Source: Flavobacterium difficile
GTDB taxonomy: Bacteria > Bacteroidota > Bacteroidia > Flavobacteriales > Flavobacteriaceae
Length of the DNA stretch: 64,000 nt
Assembly: GCF_011392115.1 (NCBI RefSeq)
Contig: NZ_JAAJBT010000001.1
Location: forward strand, 62,001-126,000
Reading direction: 5' to 3'
The translations under genes were made by a program, and so were the position numbers. The notes beneath the pieces were generated by a model. The model did no database searches. It was not told the DNA's origin and saw only the letters and a program-made list of their open reading frames with translations. Each line of letters opens with the position of its first letter. Position 1 is the first letter of the stretch. Of the stretch, positions 34,347 to 43,748 are shown piece by piece.

Positions 34347-34383
34347 TCAAATTTAATTCAAGTTTAATTTTAATATATATATT

Positions 34384-34581
34384 ATGAACATTCCAATGTT
34401 AGTAGGTGCAGGTTTAGTAGTAATCGGTGCTGGTTTAGGTTTAGGTAAAATCGGTGGTTCTGCAATGGATGCAATTGCTCGTCAGCCAGAAGCTGCAGGT
34501 AAAATCCAAACTGCAATGATTATTATTGCTGCATTATTAGAAGGTTTAGCATTCGCTGCTTTAATCTTAGGTAAAGCTTAA
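34384..34581 (+). CDS. atpE: ATP synthase Fo subunit c
   Basis: This 65-residue proteolipid is a helical hairpin: helix 1 with the GAGLGLGKIGG glycine pattern, the polar loop ARQPE, and helix 2 with the ion-carrying glutamate in ALLEGLAFA. The residue after the glutamate is Gly rather than Ser/Thr, arguing for a proton-type rather than sodium-type ring. A hairpin between atpE and atpF may raise its expression relative to downstream subunits. Confidence 0.96.
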   Translation: MNIPMLVGAGLVVIGAGLGLGKIGGSAMDAIARQPEAAGKIQTAMIIIAALLEGLAFAALILGKA

Positions 34582-34589
34582 TTAAAAAG

Positions 34590-34625
34590 AACAAAACCTG
34601 TAACGGTTGGTTGCAGGTTTGTTTT
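34590..34625 (+). terminator. intra-operon attenuator-like hairpin after atpE
   Basis: AAACCTG (34594-34600) pairs with CAGGTTT (34614-34620), extended with one bulge, followed by GTTTTATT. A leaky terminator or 3'-stabilising stem here would give more subunit c than b, as the ring requires. Confidence 0.55.
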
Positions 34626-34661
34626 ATTCAAAAATTAAATTAATATCAACTCAAATATAAA

Positions 34662-35162
34662 ATGGATAAGTTAATTAACGATTTTTCATTCGGATTATTT
34701 TTCTGGCAAGCAATAATTTTAGTAGTTTTAATACTTCTTTTAGTTAAATTTGCTTGGAAACCAATCATGACTACTATCACAGAACGTGAAGAAGGTATTA
34801 AAGATGCTTTACTTTCTGCGGAAAACGCAAAGAAAGAAATGATGGCTTTAAAATCTGATAATCAAAAATTATTAGATGAAGCTCGTGCTGAAAGAGATGC
34901 TATGATTAAAGAAGCTACTGCTATCAAAGATAAAATGATTGCAGACGCTAAGGAAGATGCGCAAGCTCAAGGTGCAAAAATGATTGAACAAGCGAAAGCA
35001 ACAATCGAAAGCGAAAAAAATAATGCAGTTGCTGAAATTAAAAATCAAGTTTCTTCTTTATCTTTAGAAATCGCTGAGAAATTATTAAAAGAAGAATTAT
35101 CTAACACTGAATCTCAAACTAAATTAGTAGAGAAAATGTTAGCTGATGTTAAATTAAACTAA
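34662..35162 (+). CDS. atpF: ATP synthase Fo subunit b
   Basis: Subunit b links Fo to F1 as the peripheral stalk. The 166-residue protein has one N-terminal TM helix (about 8-30) followed by WKPIMTTITEREEGIKDAL and a long charged coiled-coil helix. Length and layout are typical. It lies 80 bp after atpE, beyond an attenuator-like hairpin, and 9 bp before atpH. Confidence 0.96.
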   Translation: MDKLINDFSFGLFFWQAIILVVLILLLVKFAWKPIMTTITEREEGIKDALLSAENAKKEMMALKSDNQKLLDEARAERDAMIKEATAIKDKMIADAKEDAQAQGAKMIEQAKATIESEKNNAVAEIKNQVSSLSLEIAEKLLKEELSNTESQTKLVEKMLADVKLN

Positions 35163-35171
35163 TCTTAAGTT

Positions 35172-35699
35172 ATGTCAAGAGCTGCGATTAGATACGCAAA
35201 AGCAATATTAGATATCGCTACAGAAAGTAATACTACTTCTGCCGTAAATAACGATATGAAAACTATTGTTACTGCAATCAATGAAAGTGAAGAGTTAAAA
35301 GACTTTTTATCTAACCCAATTGTGAATGATGCAGTAAAAATGAACGCTTTAAGCGAAATATTTCCATCATTGCAAACTGAAACTAAAGGTTTGTTTCAAC
35401 TGTTATTAGCCAACAAAAGATTTGAAATTTTAGGTGCTATTGCCCTACAATTTAATAATTTATTTGATCTAAAAAGTGGTGTAGAACAAGCTGTAGTAAC
35501 TACTGCTGTTCCTTTAACTGCCGAATTAGAAGCTCAAGTTTTGAATAAGTTAAAAGAGTTTTCTTCTAATTCTATATCAATAACTAACATAATAGACGCT
35601 TCAATTATTGGTGGTTTTGTAATAAGAATTGGAGACAAACAATATAATGCATCTGTTGCTAATAAATTACAACAGTTAAAAAGAGAATTTACATATTAA
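35172..35699 (+). CDS. atpH: ATP synthase F1 subunit delta
   Basis: The delta subunit joins the stalk to the top of F1. The 175-residue protein begins with the typical RAAIRYAKAILDIA helix and ends with the conserved ASIIGGFVIRIGDKQYNASVANKL pattern in two parts. It sits between atpF and atpA with short spacers. Confidence 0.95.
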   Translation: MSRAAIRYAKAILDIATESNTTSAVNNDMKTIVTAINESEELKDFLSNPIVNDAVKMNALSEIFPSLQTETKGLFQLLLANKRFEILGAIALQFNNLFDLKSGVEQAVVTTAVPLTAELEAQVLNKLKEFSSNSISITNIIDASIIGGFVIRIGDKQYNASVANKLQQLKREFTY

Positions 35700-35724
35700 A
35701 TAAATACCATTAAATATATATAAA

Positions 35725-37299
35725 ATGGCAGAAATTAAACCAGCTGAAATTTCAGCAATATTAAAGAAACAATTATCAGATTTTCAATCTGGTGCTACGT
35801 TAGAAGAAGTAGGTACTGTACTACAAGTTGGTGATGGTATTGCTCGTGTATATGGTTTATCAAATGCTCAATACGGAGAGTTAGTTCAATTCGACAACGG
35901 ATTAGAAGCTATCGTATTGAACTTAGAAGAAGACAATGTTGGTGTGGTTTTATTAGGACCATCAACAGGTATCAAAGAAGGTTCTAACGTAAAAAGAACT
36001 AACAGAATTGCTTCTTTAAAAGTTGGTGAACAAATGGTTGGCCGTGTGGTTGACACATTAGGTAACCCAATAGATGGTAAAGGACCAATCGGTGGTGAAT
36101 TATATGAAATGCCTTTAGAGCGTAAAGCACCTGGAGTTATTTTCCGTCAACCAGTAACTGAACCATTACAAACTGGTATCAAAGCTATCGACGCCATGAT
36201 TCCTGTAGGACGTGGACAACGTGAGTTAGTAATTGGTGACCGTCAAACTGGTAAATCATCAGTTTGTTTAGATACTATCTTAAATCAAAAAGAATTTTAC
36301 GATGCTGGTCAACCAGTATTCTGTATATATGTAGCCATCGGACAAAAAGCGTCTACAGTTGCTGCTATCGCAAAAACATTAGAAGAAAAAGGTGCTTTAG
36401 CTTACACAGTTATTGTAGCAGCTAATGCTTCTGATCCAGCTCCAATGCAAGTATATGCTCCTATGGCTGGTGCTGCAATTGGAGAATATTTCCGTGATTC
36501 AGGTCGTCCTGCTTTAATTATTTATGATGATTTATCTAAGCAAGCAGTTGCTTACCGTGAAGTATCTTTATTATTAAGAAGACCTCCAGGTCGTGAGGCA
36601 TACCCAGGAGACGTTTTCTACTTACACTCTCGTTTATTAGAAAGAGCATGTAAAGTAATTAACGATGATGAAATTGCTAAAAACATGAATGATTTACCAG
36701 ATTCTTTAAAAGGAATTGTAAAAGGTGGTGGTTCATTAACAGCTTTACCAATTATCGAAACACAAGCGGGTGACGTTTCTGCTTATATCCCAACAAACGT
36801 AATTTCGATTACTGACGGTCAAATCTTCTTAGATGGAGATTTATTCAACTCTGGAGTTCGTCCTGCAATTAACGTTGGTATTTCTGTATCTCGTGTTGGA
36901 GGTAACGCGCAAATCAAATCAATGAAAAAAGTATCTGGTACATTAAAATTAGACCAAGCACAATTCCGTGAATTAGAAGCTTTCGCGAAATTTGGATCTG
37001 ACTTAGATGCAGTTACTTTAAACGTAATTGAAAAAGGGAAACGTAACGTGGAAATCTTAAAACAAGGTTTAAATGATCCGTTTGCTGTTGAAAACCAAGT
37101 AGCAATTATTTATGCTGGAACTAAAAACTTATTAAGAAATGTTCCTGTAAATAAAGTTAAAGAATTTGAAAAAGATTATATTCAATTCTTAAACTTAAAA
37201 CATAGAGATGTTTTAGATGCACTAAAGGCAGGTAAATTTGATGACAACATCACAAATGTATTAGAAGCTGCTGCAAAAGAAATTTCTGCAAAATACTAA
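35725..37299 (+). CDS. atpA: ATP synthase F1 subunit alpha
   Basis: Subunit alpha forms the F1 hexamer with beta and carries the non-catalytic nucleotide sites. The 524-residue protein has the P-loop GDRQTGKS (Lys177), the [14 protein letters not shown] strand as [10 protein letters not shown], and the [21 protein letters not shown] signature. The partner beta subunit gene (atpD) and atpC do not follow. A long hairpin separates it from atpG. Confidence 0.98.
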   Translation: MAEIKPAEISAILKKQLSDFQSGATLEEVGTVLQVGDGIARVYGLSNAQYGELVQFDNGLEAIVLNLEEDNVGVVLLGPSTGIKEGSNVKRTNRIASLKVGEQMVGRVVDTLGNPIDGKGPIGGELYEMPLERKAPGVIFRQPVTEPLQTGIKAIDAMIPVGRGQRELVIGDRQTGKSSVCLDTILNQKEFYDAGQPVFCIYVAIGQKASTVAAIAKTLEEKGALAYTVIVAANASDPAPMQVYAPMAGAAIGEYFRDSGRPALIIYDDLSKQAVAYREVSLLLRRPPGREAYPGDVFYLHSRLLERACKVINDDEIAKNMNDLPDSLKGIVKGGGSLTALPIIETQAGDVSAYIPTNVISITDGQIFLDGDLFNSGVRPAINVGISVSRVGGNAQIKSMKKVSGTLKLDQAQFRELEAFAKFGSDLDAVTLNVIEKGKRNVEILKQGLNDPFAVENQVAIIYAGTKNLLRNVPVNKVKEFEKDYIQFLNLKHRDVLDALKAGKFDDNITNVLEAAAKEISAKY

Positions 37300-37315
37300 T
37301 TAATTTTCGATTAGC

Positions 37316-37349
37316 CAATGTGCCCATTAGTCAACTAATTGGCACATTG
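37316..37349. repeat. long hairpin in the atpA-atpG spacer
   Basis: CAATGTGCC (37316-37324) pairs perfectly with GGCACATTG (37341-37349), and inside it ATTAGT pairs with ACTAAT. There is no T-run. It could slow decay or processing between atpA and atpG, or be an interspersed repeat. Confidence 0.6.
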
Positions 37350-37377
37350 ATAATTGTCAAATTGACACATTAATAAA

Positions 37378-38235
37378 ATGGCAAACTTAAAAGAAATACG
37401 TAATAGAATTGTATCTGTATCGTCAACGATGCAAATCACTTCTGCTATGAAAATGGTTTCGGCTGCTAAATTAAAAAAAGCACAAGATGCTATTACTGCA
37501 ATGCGACCTTATTCAGAAAAATTAACAGAGTTAATTCAAAGTTTAAGTGCTTCTTTAGAAGGTGATGTAGCTGCTGAATATACAACTCAAAGAGAAGTAA
37601 AAAAAGTTTTAGTAGTAGCAATTACGTCAAACAGAGGTTTGTGTGGTGCTTTAAATTCAAATGTATTAAAACAAGTTAAAGTTTTAACTGAAAAATACGG
37701 TCACGATAATGTTGGTATTTTTGCCATTGGTAAAAAAGCTAATGATGGTTTACACAAAACCAATTATGTAATTGCCAACAGAAGTGATATTTTCGACGAT
37801 TTAACTTTTGACAATACTGCTGATATAGCGCAATCATTAACACATTTATTTTTAGATGGTGAGTATGACAAAATCGAATTAGTGTACAACCAGTTTGTAA
37901 ATGCAGCTACTCAAATAGTTGTTAACGAACAGTTTTTACCTTTAGCACCAATTAAAGGAGGTAGCACTAATTCATCAGATTATATTTTCGAACCATCAAA
38001 AGAGGAAATTGTTTTAGAATTAATACCAAAATCATTAAAAACTCAATTGTACAAAGCAGTTAGAGATTCTTTCGCTGCAGAACACGGTGCTCGTATGACA
38101 GCTATGCACAAAGCAACTGACAACGCAACTGATTTAAGAAACCAATTGAAGTTAACCTATAACAAAGCACGTCAAGCTGCAATTACTGGAGAAATCTTAG
38201 AAATTGTAGGTGGTGCTGAAGCCTTGAATAATTAA
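37378..38235 (+). CDS. atpG: ATP synthase F1 subunit gamma
   Basis: Subunit gamma is the rotating central shaft. The 285-residue protein has the N-terminal LKEIRNRIVSVSSTMQITSAMKMVSAAK helix pattern (in parts), the TSNRGLCGALN core and the C-terminal ARMTAMHKATDNA and NKARQAAITGEILEIVGGA helix. It ends the operon and is followed by a terminator. Confidence 0.97.
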   Translation: MANLKEIRNRIVSVSSTMQITSAMKMVSAAKLKKAQDAITAMRPYSEKLTELIQSLSASLEGDVAAEYTTQREVKKVLVVAITSNRGLCGALNSNVLKQVKVLTEKYGHDNVGIFAIGKKANDGLHKTNYVIANRSDIFDDLTFDNTADIAQSLTHLFLDGEYDKIELVYNQFVNAATQIVVNEQFLPLAPIKGGSTNSSDYIFEPSKEEIVLELIPKSLKTQLYKAVRDSFAAEHGARMTAMHKATDNATDLRNQLKLTYNKARQAAITGEILEIVGGAEALNN

Positions 38236-38268
38236 TATTCTTAATTAAAGTTAATTTTTATATAAACT

Positions 38269-38299
38269 AAAAGTCTCAATTTATTGAGGCTTTTTTTTT
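38269..38299 (+). terminator. terminator of the atp operon
   Basis: AAGTCTCAA pairs with TTGAGGCTT (one G-T wobble) around a 4-nt loop, followed by a run of nine T. Confidence 0.85.
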
Positions 38300-38398
38300 G
38301 ATATAAATTCTACTATTTAAAGAGATACAATTTCAAATTTTGTTTCAGTAATTCAAAAATCCTTGTTAATCTGTATAAATCTTGGCAAAAAAAAATTA

Positions 38399-38406
38399 TA
38401 TATTTG
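38399..38406 (+). promoter_or_regulatory. putative -7 element for the S9 peptidase
   Basis: TATATTTG matches TAnnTTTG and ends 15 nt before the ATG at 38422. It overlaps the start of the longer alternative frame at 38404, which supports the later ATG. Confidence 0.5.
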
Positions 38407-38421
38407 TATAAACTGATAAAC

Positions 38422-40767
38422 ATGAAAAACATTCTTACCGCTTCTCTTTTACTATTTTCTTTCTTTTTATTTTCGCAGTCTCTTCAACTTGAAGAAATCA
38501 TGAAAGGAAATGAATTTATTGGTCAACAACCTTCAAATCAACGTTGGTCTGTTGATGGAAAAACAATTTATTTCGATTGGAATCCGAAAAACGAATTAGG
38601 TGATCAAACTTATTATTGGCAACCAGGTTTTTCAGAACCGAAGCTTTTGCCAAAATCAGAATTTCAATTCTCAGACATTCAGTTTCAAGGACAAGATAAA
38701 TTTGAAATCGTTTATTATACCAATCAAGGTGCTTTGTTTTCGTATAATAAAAAGACAAGAGAAAATAAAATCATATATCAAACTACTTCAACTATTAACG
38801 CCATTCAAAGAAGTGTCAATCCTGATGTGATTTTTTTTCAACAAAATAGAAATATTTATCAGTTGAATGTAATGAATTTCCAATTGGTGCAATTAACTAA
38901 TTTCAAAAACGGAACAGCTTCTACTGATAAATCAAATGAAAATTTTCTAACTTCTCAACAAAAAGAATTATTTCTTTATGTAAATGAAGAAAATGCGAAA
39001 TCGGATTGGAATAAAAAACAATCAGAAGCTAATAAACTAAAATTCCCCTCTGAAATCTTTTATGGTTCGAATACTTTAGAAGCAGTAAAAATCAATCCAA
39101 ATGGTAAATATGTAACTTATAGAGTATCAGAATATCCCACTACAAAAGATACTAAAGTAGAAAATTTTATTACTGCTGACGGTTATACAAAAAATAAATC
39201 TGCACGTGAAAAAGTATCTGTTAATAATCTTAGTAAACACAAAATGTTTGTATACAATGTCGCAAAAGATACTATACTGCAAGTTTCGTTTTCAAAGTTA
39301 ACAGGTATTAAAACTTTTCCTAAGTATTATCAAGAATATGATAATTTAAAAGAGTTGGAACCAGTTGAAAAACCGATAACCATGCAAGCACCTATATACA
39401 ATGCATCAGGAAACTTAGCGGTTTTTGAAGCCAGAAGTCTTGATAATAAAGACCGTTGGATTATTCAATTGAATTTAGAAACTGCTACAATTACAGAGTT
39501 AGACTATCAACATGATGAAGCATGGATTGGTGGGCCAGGTATTCCAGGTTATAATTTCGGAAACGGGACATTAGGTTTTTTAGCAGATAATAAAACCATT
39601 TATTTTCAATCGGAAGCTACTGGTTTTTCTCATTTGTATACTTTAAATTTAGAAACCAAAAAGAAAACACAACTAACATCGGGTAAATGGGAAGTTCGTG
39701 AGGTGCTTTTATCGAATTTAAGTAATGCTTTTTATATTACAACTACAGAAACACATCCTGGTAATCGATCGTTTTACAAATTGGATATTCAGTCAGGTAA
39801 AAAAACACCTATTTTAACGAAAGACGGTGCTTTTGAAGTAGAGCTGTCTCCAGATGAAACGAAATTGGCAATTCGTTATTCTTACATCAACAAACCCTGG
39901 GAAGTGTATGTAGCAGATAATAAACCTAATCCATCATTAAAACAAATTACATTTTCAACTTATAATGAATTCAAAAAGTACAATTGGAAAACACCAGAAG
40001 TAATTTCCTTTAAAGCTGCAGACGGAACGGATGTTTATGCCAGAGTATATAATCCGAAAACTGAAAATAAAAATAAAGCGGCTATCATTTTCGTACACGG
40101 TGCGGGATATTTACAAAATGCACATAAGTATTGGAGTACTTATCATAGAGAATATATGTTTCATAACTTGTTATCTGATTTAGGGTACACGGTTTTGGAT
40201 ATAGATTACAGAGCAAGTGATGGTTACGGTAGAGATTTTAGAACAGGAATTTACCGACATATGGGTGGTTTAGATTTATCAGATCAGTTAGATGGAAAAA
40301 AATATCTTGTCGAAAAATTAGGAATTGATGCAAATAGAGTTGGAATTTACGGAGGTTCGTATGGTGGATTTATCACTTTAATGGGATTATTAACCAAACC
40401 TGGAGAATTTAAAGCTGGTGCAGCATTGCGCTCGGTAACCGATTGGGCACATTACAATCAAGGTTACACCGCAAATATTCTGAATTTTCCTGAAACAGAT
40501 GCCAAAGCTTACCAAAAAAGTTCTCCGATTTATTTCGCTGATAATTTACAAGACAAATTATTAATGTTGCACGGAATGGTAGACGATAATGTGCAATTTC
40601 AAGATATCATAAGAATCACTCAGCGCTTTATAGAATTAGGTAAAAAAGATTGGGATTTAGCTGTATTTCCAGTTGAAGCTCATGGTTTCCAAAAATCGTA
40701 TTCTTGGACAGACGAATACCGAAGAATTTTAGAATTATTTAATGAAAACTTATTAGGTAAGAAGTAA
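38422..40767 (+). CDS. prolyl oligopeptidase family (S9) serine peptidase
   Basis: This 781-residue exported protein (signal peptide ending FLFSQ) has an N-terminal beta-propeller (about 25-500) and a C-terminal alpha/beta hydrolase domain. The nucleophile Ser646 sits in YGGSYGGF; the acid is in MVDDNVQF and the His in EAHGFQ. It resembles DPP-IV/S9B-C peptidases that clip dipeptides in the periplasm of Bacteroidetes. It begins a series with the GNAT and lipoprotein genes; the GNAT start overlaps its stop by 1 bp. Confidence 0.93.
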   Translation: MKNILTASLLLFSFFLFSQSLQLEEIMKGNEFIGQQPSNQRWSVDGKTIYFDWNPKNELGDQTYYWQPGFSEPKLLPKSEFQFSDIQFQGQDKFEIVYYTNQGALFSYNKKTRENKIIYQTTSTINAIQRSVNPDVIFFQQNRNIYQLNVMNFQLVQLTNFKNGTASTDKSNENFLTSQQKELFLYVNEENAKSDWNKKQSEANKLKFPSEIFYGSNTLEAVKINPNGKYVTYRVSEYPTTKDTKVENFITADGYTKNKSAREKVSVNNLSKHKMFVYNVAKDTILQVSFSKLTGIKTFPKYYQEYDNLKELEPVEKPITMQAPIYNASGNLAVFEARSLDNKDRWIIQLNLETATITELDYQHDEAWIGGPGIPGYNFGNGTLGFLADNKTIYFQSEATGFSHLYTLNLETKKKTQLTSGKWEVREVLLSNLSNAFYITTTETHPGNRSFYKLDIQSGKKTPILTKDGAFEVELSPDETKLAIRYSYINKPWEVYVADNKPNPSLKQITFSTYNEFKKYNWKTPEVISFKAADGTDVYARVYNPKTENKNKAAIIFVHGAGYLQNAHKYWSTYHREYMFHNLLSDLGYTVLDIDYRASDGYGRDFRTGIYRHMGGLDLSDQLDGKKYLVEKLGIDANRVGIYGGSYGGFITLMGLLTKPGEFKAGAALRSVTDWAHYNQGYTANILNFPETDAKAYQKSSPIYFADNLQDKLLMLHGMVDDNVQFQDIIRITQRFIELGKKDWDLAVFPVEAHGFQKSYSWTDEYRRILELFNENLLGKK

Positions 40768-41192
40768 TGGAAATACATACATTAACTCAAAAAACAGAAA
40801 TGTTAGCGCAATTTCCAATTATCAAGGAGTTATATCCTGATTATACCCTTGAAAAATATAGCACGCTTTTAGATGAAATAGTTAAAGGAAATTATAGTCA
40901 AATTATCGTTACTGAAAACAACGAAACAATTGCTTTAACTGGAGTTTGGATTGGAACAAAATTATGGTGCGATAAGTATGTAGAAATTGATAATTTTATA
41001 GTTGCGGCAGCTTACAGAGGAAAAAAAATAGGGAATTTATTAATTAATGAAGTCAATAAAATCGCTAAAACCGTAGGCGCAACACAAATTTGTTTAGATG
41101 CTTATACGAACAATTTTACAGCAGGAAAGTTTTATATTAATCAAGGTTTTGTTCCTAAAGGTTTTCATTTTGTTAAATTTTTAAATCCGTAA
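40767..41192 (+). CDS. GNAT family N-acetyltransferase
   Basis: This 141-residue protein has the GNAT core: IDNFIVAAAYRGKKIGNLLINEV, with the acetyl-CoA pyrophosphate-binding R-G-K-K-I-G loop, and a C-terminal YTNNFTAGKFYINQGF strand-helix. The acceptor is unknown. Its start overlaps the S9 peptidase stop (TAATG), so it is translationally coupled. Confidence 0.88.
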   Translation: MEIHTLTQKTEMLAQFPIIKELYPDYTLEKYSTLLDEIVKGNYSQIIVTENNETIALTGVWIGTKLWCDKYVEIDNFIVAAAYRGKKIGNLLINEVNKIAKTVGATQICLDAYTNNFTAGKFYINQGFVPKGFHFVKFLNP

Positions 41193-41194
41193 TT

Positions 41195-41635
41195 ATGAAG
41201 GTAATTGCATTAGTTTTAGTTGCTTTTTTTAACTTAAATAGCTGTACAACAGGTAAAATAAATCAAGATAAAAAACAGTACATAGAAAAAATTACCTATC
41301 AAAATTGGGTAGGTGGAGTTAAGGGAGCTGGAGGCGGAACCATTTTAGATATTACCTTATTGAAGAGTTTACCATCTAATATGGAATTGATAAAAATTCA
41401 ATTTCAAAACAGAGAGGAAACCATAATGAAAGTGAACGATTTATCTTATCAAGCTTCCATTAAAACATTCGATAATAAAGAAGAAACCATTCCAACTCCA
41501 ACAATTAAAACAGATTTGAAACCGAATCAAGCAAAGGTGTTTTTTAAAATAGACGGTAAAGAAAGTTTCCTTATTATCGATAATATAAAAGAAATTCCAA
41601 TGTTAGCTTACCCTACAATTAATAAAAGAAATTAA
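41195..41635 (+). CDS. small lipoprotein of unknown function
   Basis: The 146-residue product has a lipoprotein signal (VLVAFFNLNSCTTG) and a beta-rich mature domain containing QNWVGGVKGAGGGTILDI, an unusual glycine-rich segment. I do not recognise the family. It lies 2 bp after the GNAT gene, and a promoter for the flippase overlaps its 3' end. Confidence 0.75.
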   Translation: MKVIALVLVAFFNLNSCTTGKINQDKKQYIEKITYQNWVGGVKGAGGGTILDITLLKSLPSNMELIKIQFQNREETIMKVNDLSYQASIKTFDNKEETIPTPTIKTDLKPNQAKVFFKIDGKESFLIIDNIKEIPMLAYPTINKRN

Positions 41636-41636
41636 C

Positions 41637-41644
41637 TATTTTTG
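41637..41644 (+). promoter_or_regulatory. putative -7 element for the flippase gene
   Basis: TATTTTTG follows the lipoprotein stop codon and ends 20 nt before the TTG start at 41665. Confidence 0.45.
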
Positions 41645-41664
41645 TTACCACTAAAAATTACAAA

Positions 41665-43140
41665 TTGAGCGCCAAAAAAAGCCTTTTAAAACAAACTCTA
41701 ATTTACGGAATAGCTACTGTATTACCTCGTGTTATCAGTTTCTTGTTGGTTGGTTTACACACAAATTACATGCCTAAAACTGAAATGTATGGAGAGGTTA
41801 CAATTTTGTATGCTTATATGATATTTTTTAACATTGTGTTGTCTTACGGAATGGAAACTGCCTTTTTCAGATTTTATCATAAAGAAGAAAATAAAAAGGA
41901 AGTAATTAGTACAGCAACTGTTTCTATATTTTGGAGTACGATATTATTTTTGTGTATCACACTTTTATTTCAAAAAACATTAGCCGGATTGTTAAATGTA
42001 GATAAAGAATATGTAAACTACGCCATTTGGATTTTAGCTTTAGATGCTTTAGTAATTATTCCTTTCTCAAAGCTTCGTGCCGAACAAAAACCAATTAAAT
42101 ATTCTGTTTTTAAAATTTCAAATGTCATTATTAATATGTTGCTGAACGTATTTTTATTGGCTATTTTACCGAATTTAGCGCTAACTAATCCGCAAGGATT
42201 TTGGAGTACTTTTTATTTTGAAGATTACCAAATTGGCTATGTTTTCTTAGCAAATTTAATTGCAAGTTTGTTTACTTTTATCTTATTCATGCCACATTAT
42301 TTTCGGCCTAATTGGTTGTTTAATAAAGTACTATGGCAACAAATGCTTACATACGGTTGGCCTATTTTATTCGCAGGTTTAGCTTTTGGAATCAATGAGC
42401 ATTTAGATAAAATATTACTTTCAGAATGGTTAGATCCTGAAACGGCAAAAGCAGCTGTTGGAGCTTATTCAGCGTGTTATAAAATCGGATTGTTTATGGT
42501 TTTATTCAGAACTGCCTATACACTAGGAATCGAACCGTTTTTCTTCAGTCAAGCTGGAAATGCAAATGCACCACAAACGTATGCCACCATTACGAAATAT
42601 TTTGTGATTTTAGGTTCATTGATTTTATTAGTAGTTATTGTTTTTGCAGATATTATAAAATTCTTTTTAGTACGACAGCCTGAATACTGGGAAGCTATGA
42701 AAATTGTCCCGTTAATTATTATTGCCAATTTCTTTTTAGGAATTTATACAAGTTTATCCGTTTGGTACAAGTTAATTGATAAAACCATCATTGGTGCTTA
42801 CATTTCTGTAATTGGCGCCATAATTACGCTAAGTTTAAACTATGTTTTAATAGTAACATTCAACATGAGTTACTTAGGATCTGCTATTGCAACCATTTGC
42901 GCTTATGGAAGTATGATGGTAATTTCGTATTATTTAGGAAGAGAAAAATATCCCATTCCTTTTGAAATGAAAAAGATACTAACCTACCTTTTCGCTTCGA
43001 TACTTTTAGCTTGTATTTCCTTTTATGTAAACGTTTTAAGAGAAACTTTCGTATTCGGAATTCTTGCAATCATTGGGTTTAGTTATTATATTTACAAAAA
43101 TGAAAAAGAAGTAATTTTAAAAATTATTAAGCGAAAATAA
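41665..43140 (+). CDS. polysaccharide flippase (MATE/Wzx-like)
   Basis: This 491-residue membrane protein starts at a TTG and has about 12-14 transmembrane helices. The N-terminal KSLLKQTLIYGIATVLPRVISFLL is typical of Wzx/PST flippases that translocate lipid-linked oligosaccharides. Flavobacterial homologs sit ahead of dut, the nucleotidyltransferase and the TPR gene, as here. The transported lipid-linked sugar cannot be read. Confidence 0.88.
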   Translation: MSAKKSLLKQTLIYGIATVLPRVISFLLVGLHTNYMPKTEMYGEVTILYAYMIFFNIVLSYGMETAFFRFYHKEENKKEVISTATVSIFWSTILFLCITLLFQKTLAGLLNVDKEYVNYAIWILALDALVIIPFSKLRAEQKPIKYSVFKISNVIINMLLNVFLLAILPNLALTNPQGFWSTFYFEDYQIGYVFLANLIASLFTFILFMPHYFRPNWLFNKVLWQQMLTYGWPILFAGLAFGINEHLDKILLSEWLDPETAKAAVGAYSACYKIGLFMVLFRTAYTLGIEPFFFSQAGNANAPQTYATITKYFVILGSLILLVVIVFADIIKFFLVRQPEYWEAMKIVPLIIIANFFLGIYTSLSVWYKLIDKTIIGAYISVIGAIITLSLNYVLIVTFNMSYLGSAIATICAYGSMMVISYYLGREKYPIPFEMKKILTYLFASILLACISFYVNVLRETFVFGILAIIGFSYYIYKNEKEVILKIIKRK

Positions 43141-43195
43141 AATCGTGCGAACTTTTCCAAAAACCTTCGCAACTTTGCGGTAAAACAATATAAAA

Positions 43196-43630
43196 ATGCA
43201 AATAAAAATCATCAATAAATCGCAACATCCTTTACCAAACTATGAAACAAACGCTTCAGCTGGAATGGATTTACGTGCCAATTTAACCGAATCAGTAACT
43301 TTAAAACCATTAGAAAGAACGCTAGTAAAAACCGGGCTTTTTATAGAATTACCAATTGGTTACGAAGCACAAGTTCGACCAAGAAGCGGTTTAGCCTTTA
43401 AAAAAGGAATTACGGTTTTAAATTCACCAGGAACTGTTGATGCCGATTATCGTGGTGAAATTGGAGTAATTTTAGTAAATTTATCCAATGAAGATTTTAT
43501 CATCGAAAATGGTGAAAGAATTGCCCAACTAATTATTGCCAAACATGAACGTGCTGAATGGCAAGAAGCTATAGAATTAACCGAAACCTCAAGAGGTGAA
43601 GGTGGATTTGGTAGTACGGGAATTAAATAA
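43196..43630 (+). CDS. dut: dUTP diphosphatase
   Basis: dUTPase hydrolyses dUTP to dUMP, keeping uracil out of DNA and supplying dTMP synthesis. The 144-residue trimeric form has all five motifs: [40 protein letters not shown] and [10 protein letters not shown]. It is followed by a GC-rich inverted repeat. Confidence 0.97.
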   Translation: MQIKIINKSQHPLPNYETNASAGMDLRANLTESVTLKPLERTLVKTGLFIELPIGYEAQVRPRSGLAFKKGITVLNSPGTVDADYRGEIGVILVNLSNEDFIIENGERIAQLIIAKHERAEWQEAIELTETSRGEGGFGSTGIK

Positions 43631-43743
43631 AGCCCCCTAACCCCCAAAGGGGGAACCGACAAGATTGCAGAAAAATAGAAAGTTGAATTAATAAAATCCT
43701 ATTTACCCCTAATAGGAATTCCCCCTTCGGGGGTTAGGGGGCT
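43631..43743. repeat. 25-bp GC-rich inverted repeat pair (REP-like)
   Basis: The arms at 43631-43655 and 43719-43743 are reverse complements with one mismatch; each has C5-TAA-C5 next to a G5 run (or the reverse), so each arm can also fold on itself. Between them CCTATT/AATAGG forms a small hairpin (about 43698-43716). The arms are far more GC-rich than the genome around them. The right arm ends 5 nt before the next gene's ATG. Confidence 0.85.
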
Positions 43744-43748
43744 AACAT

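Noticed and set aside
43631..43743. The GC-rich inverted pair considered as ends of an insertion sequence.
   Set aside because: Only 63 bp separate the arms, no transposase frame exists between them, and there is no flanking target duplication that I can see.
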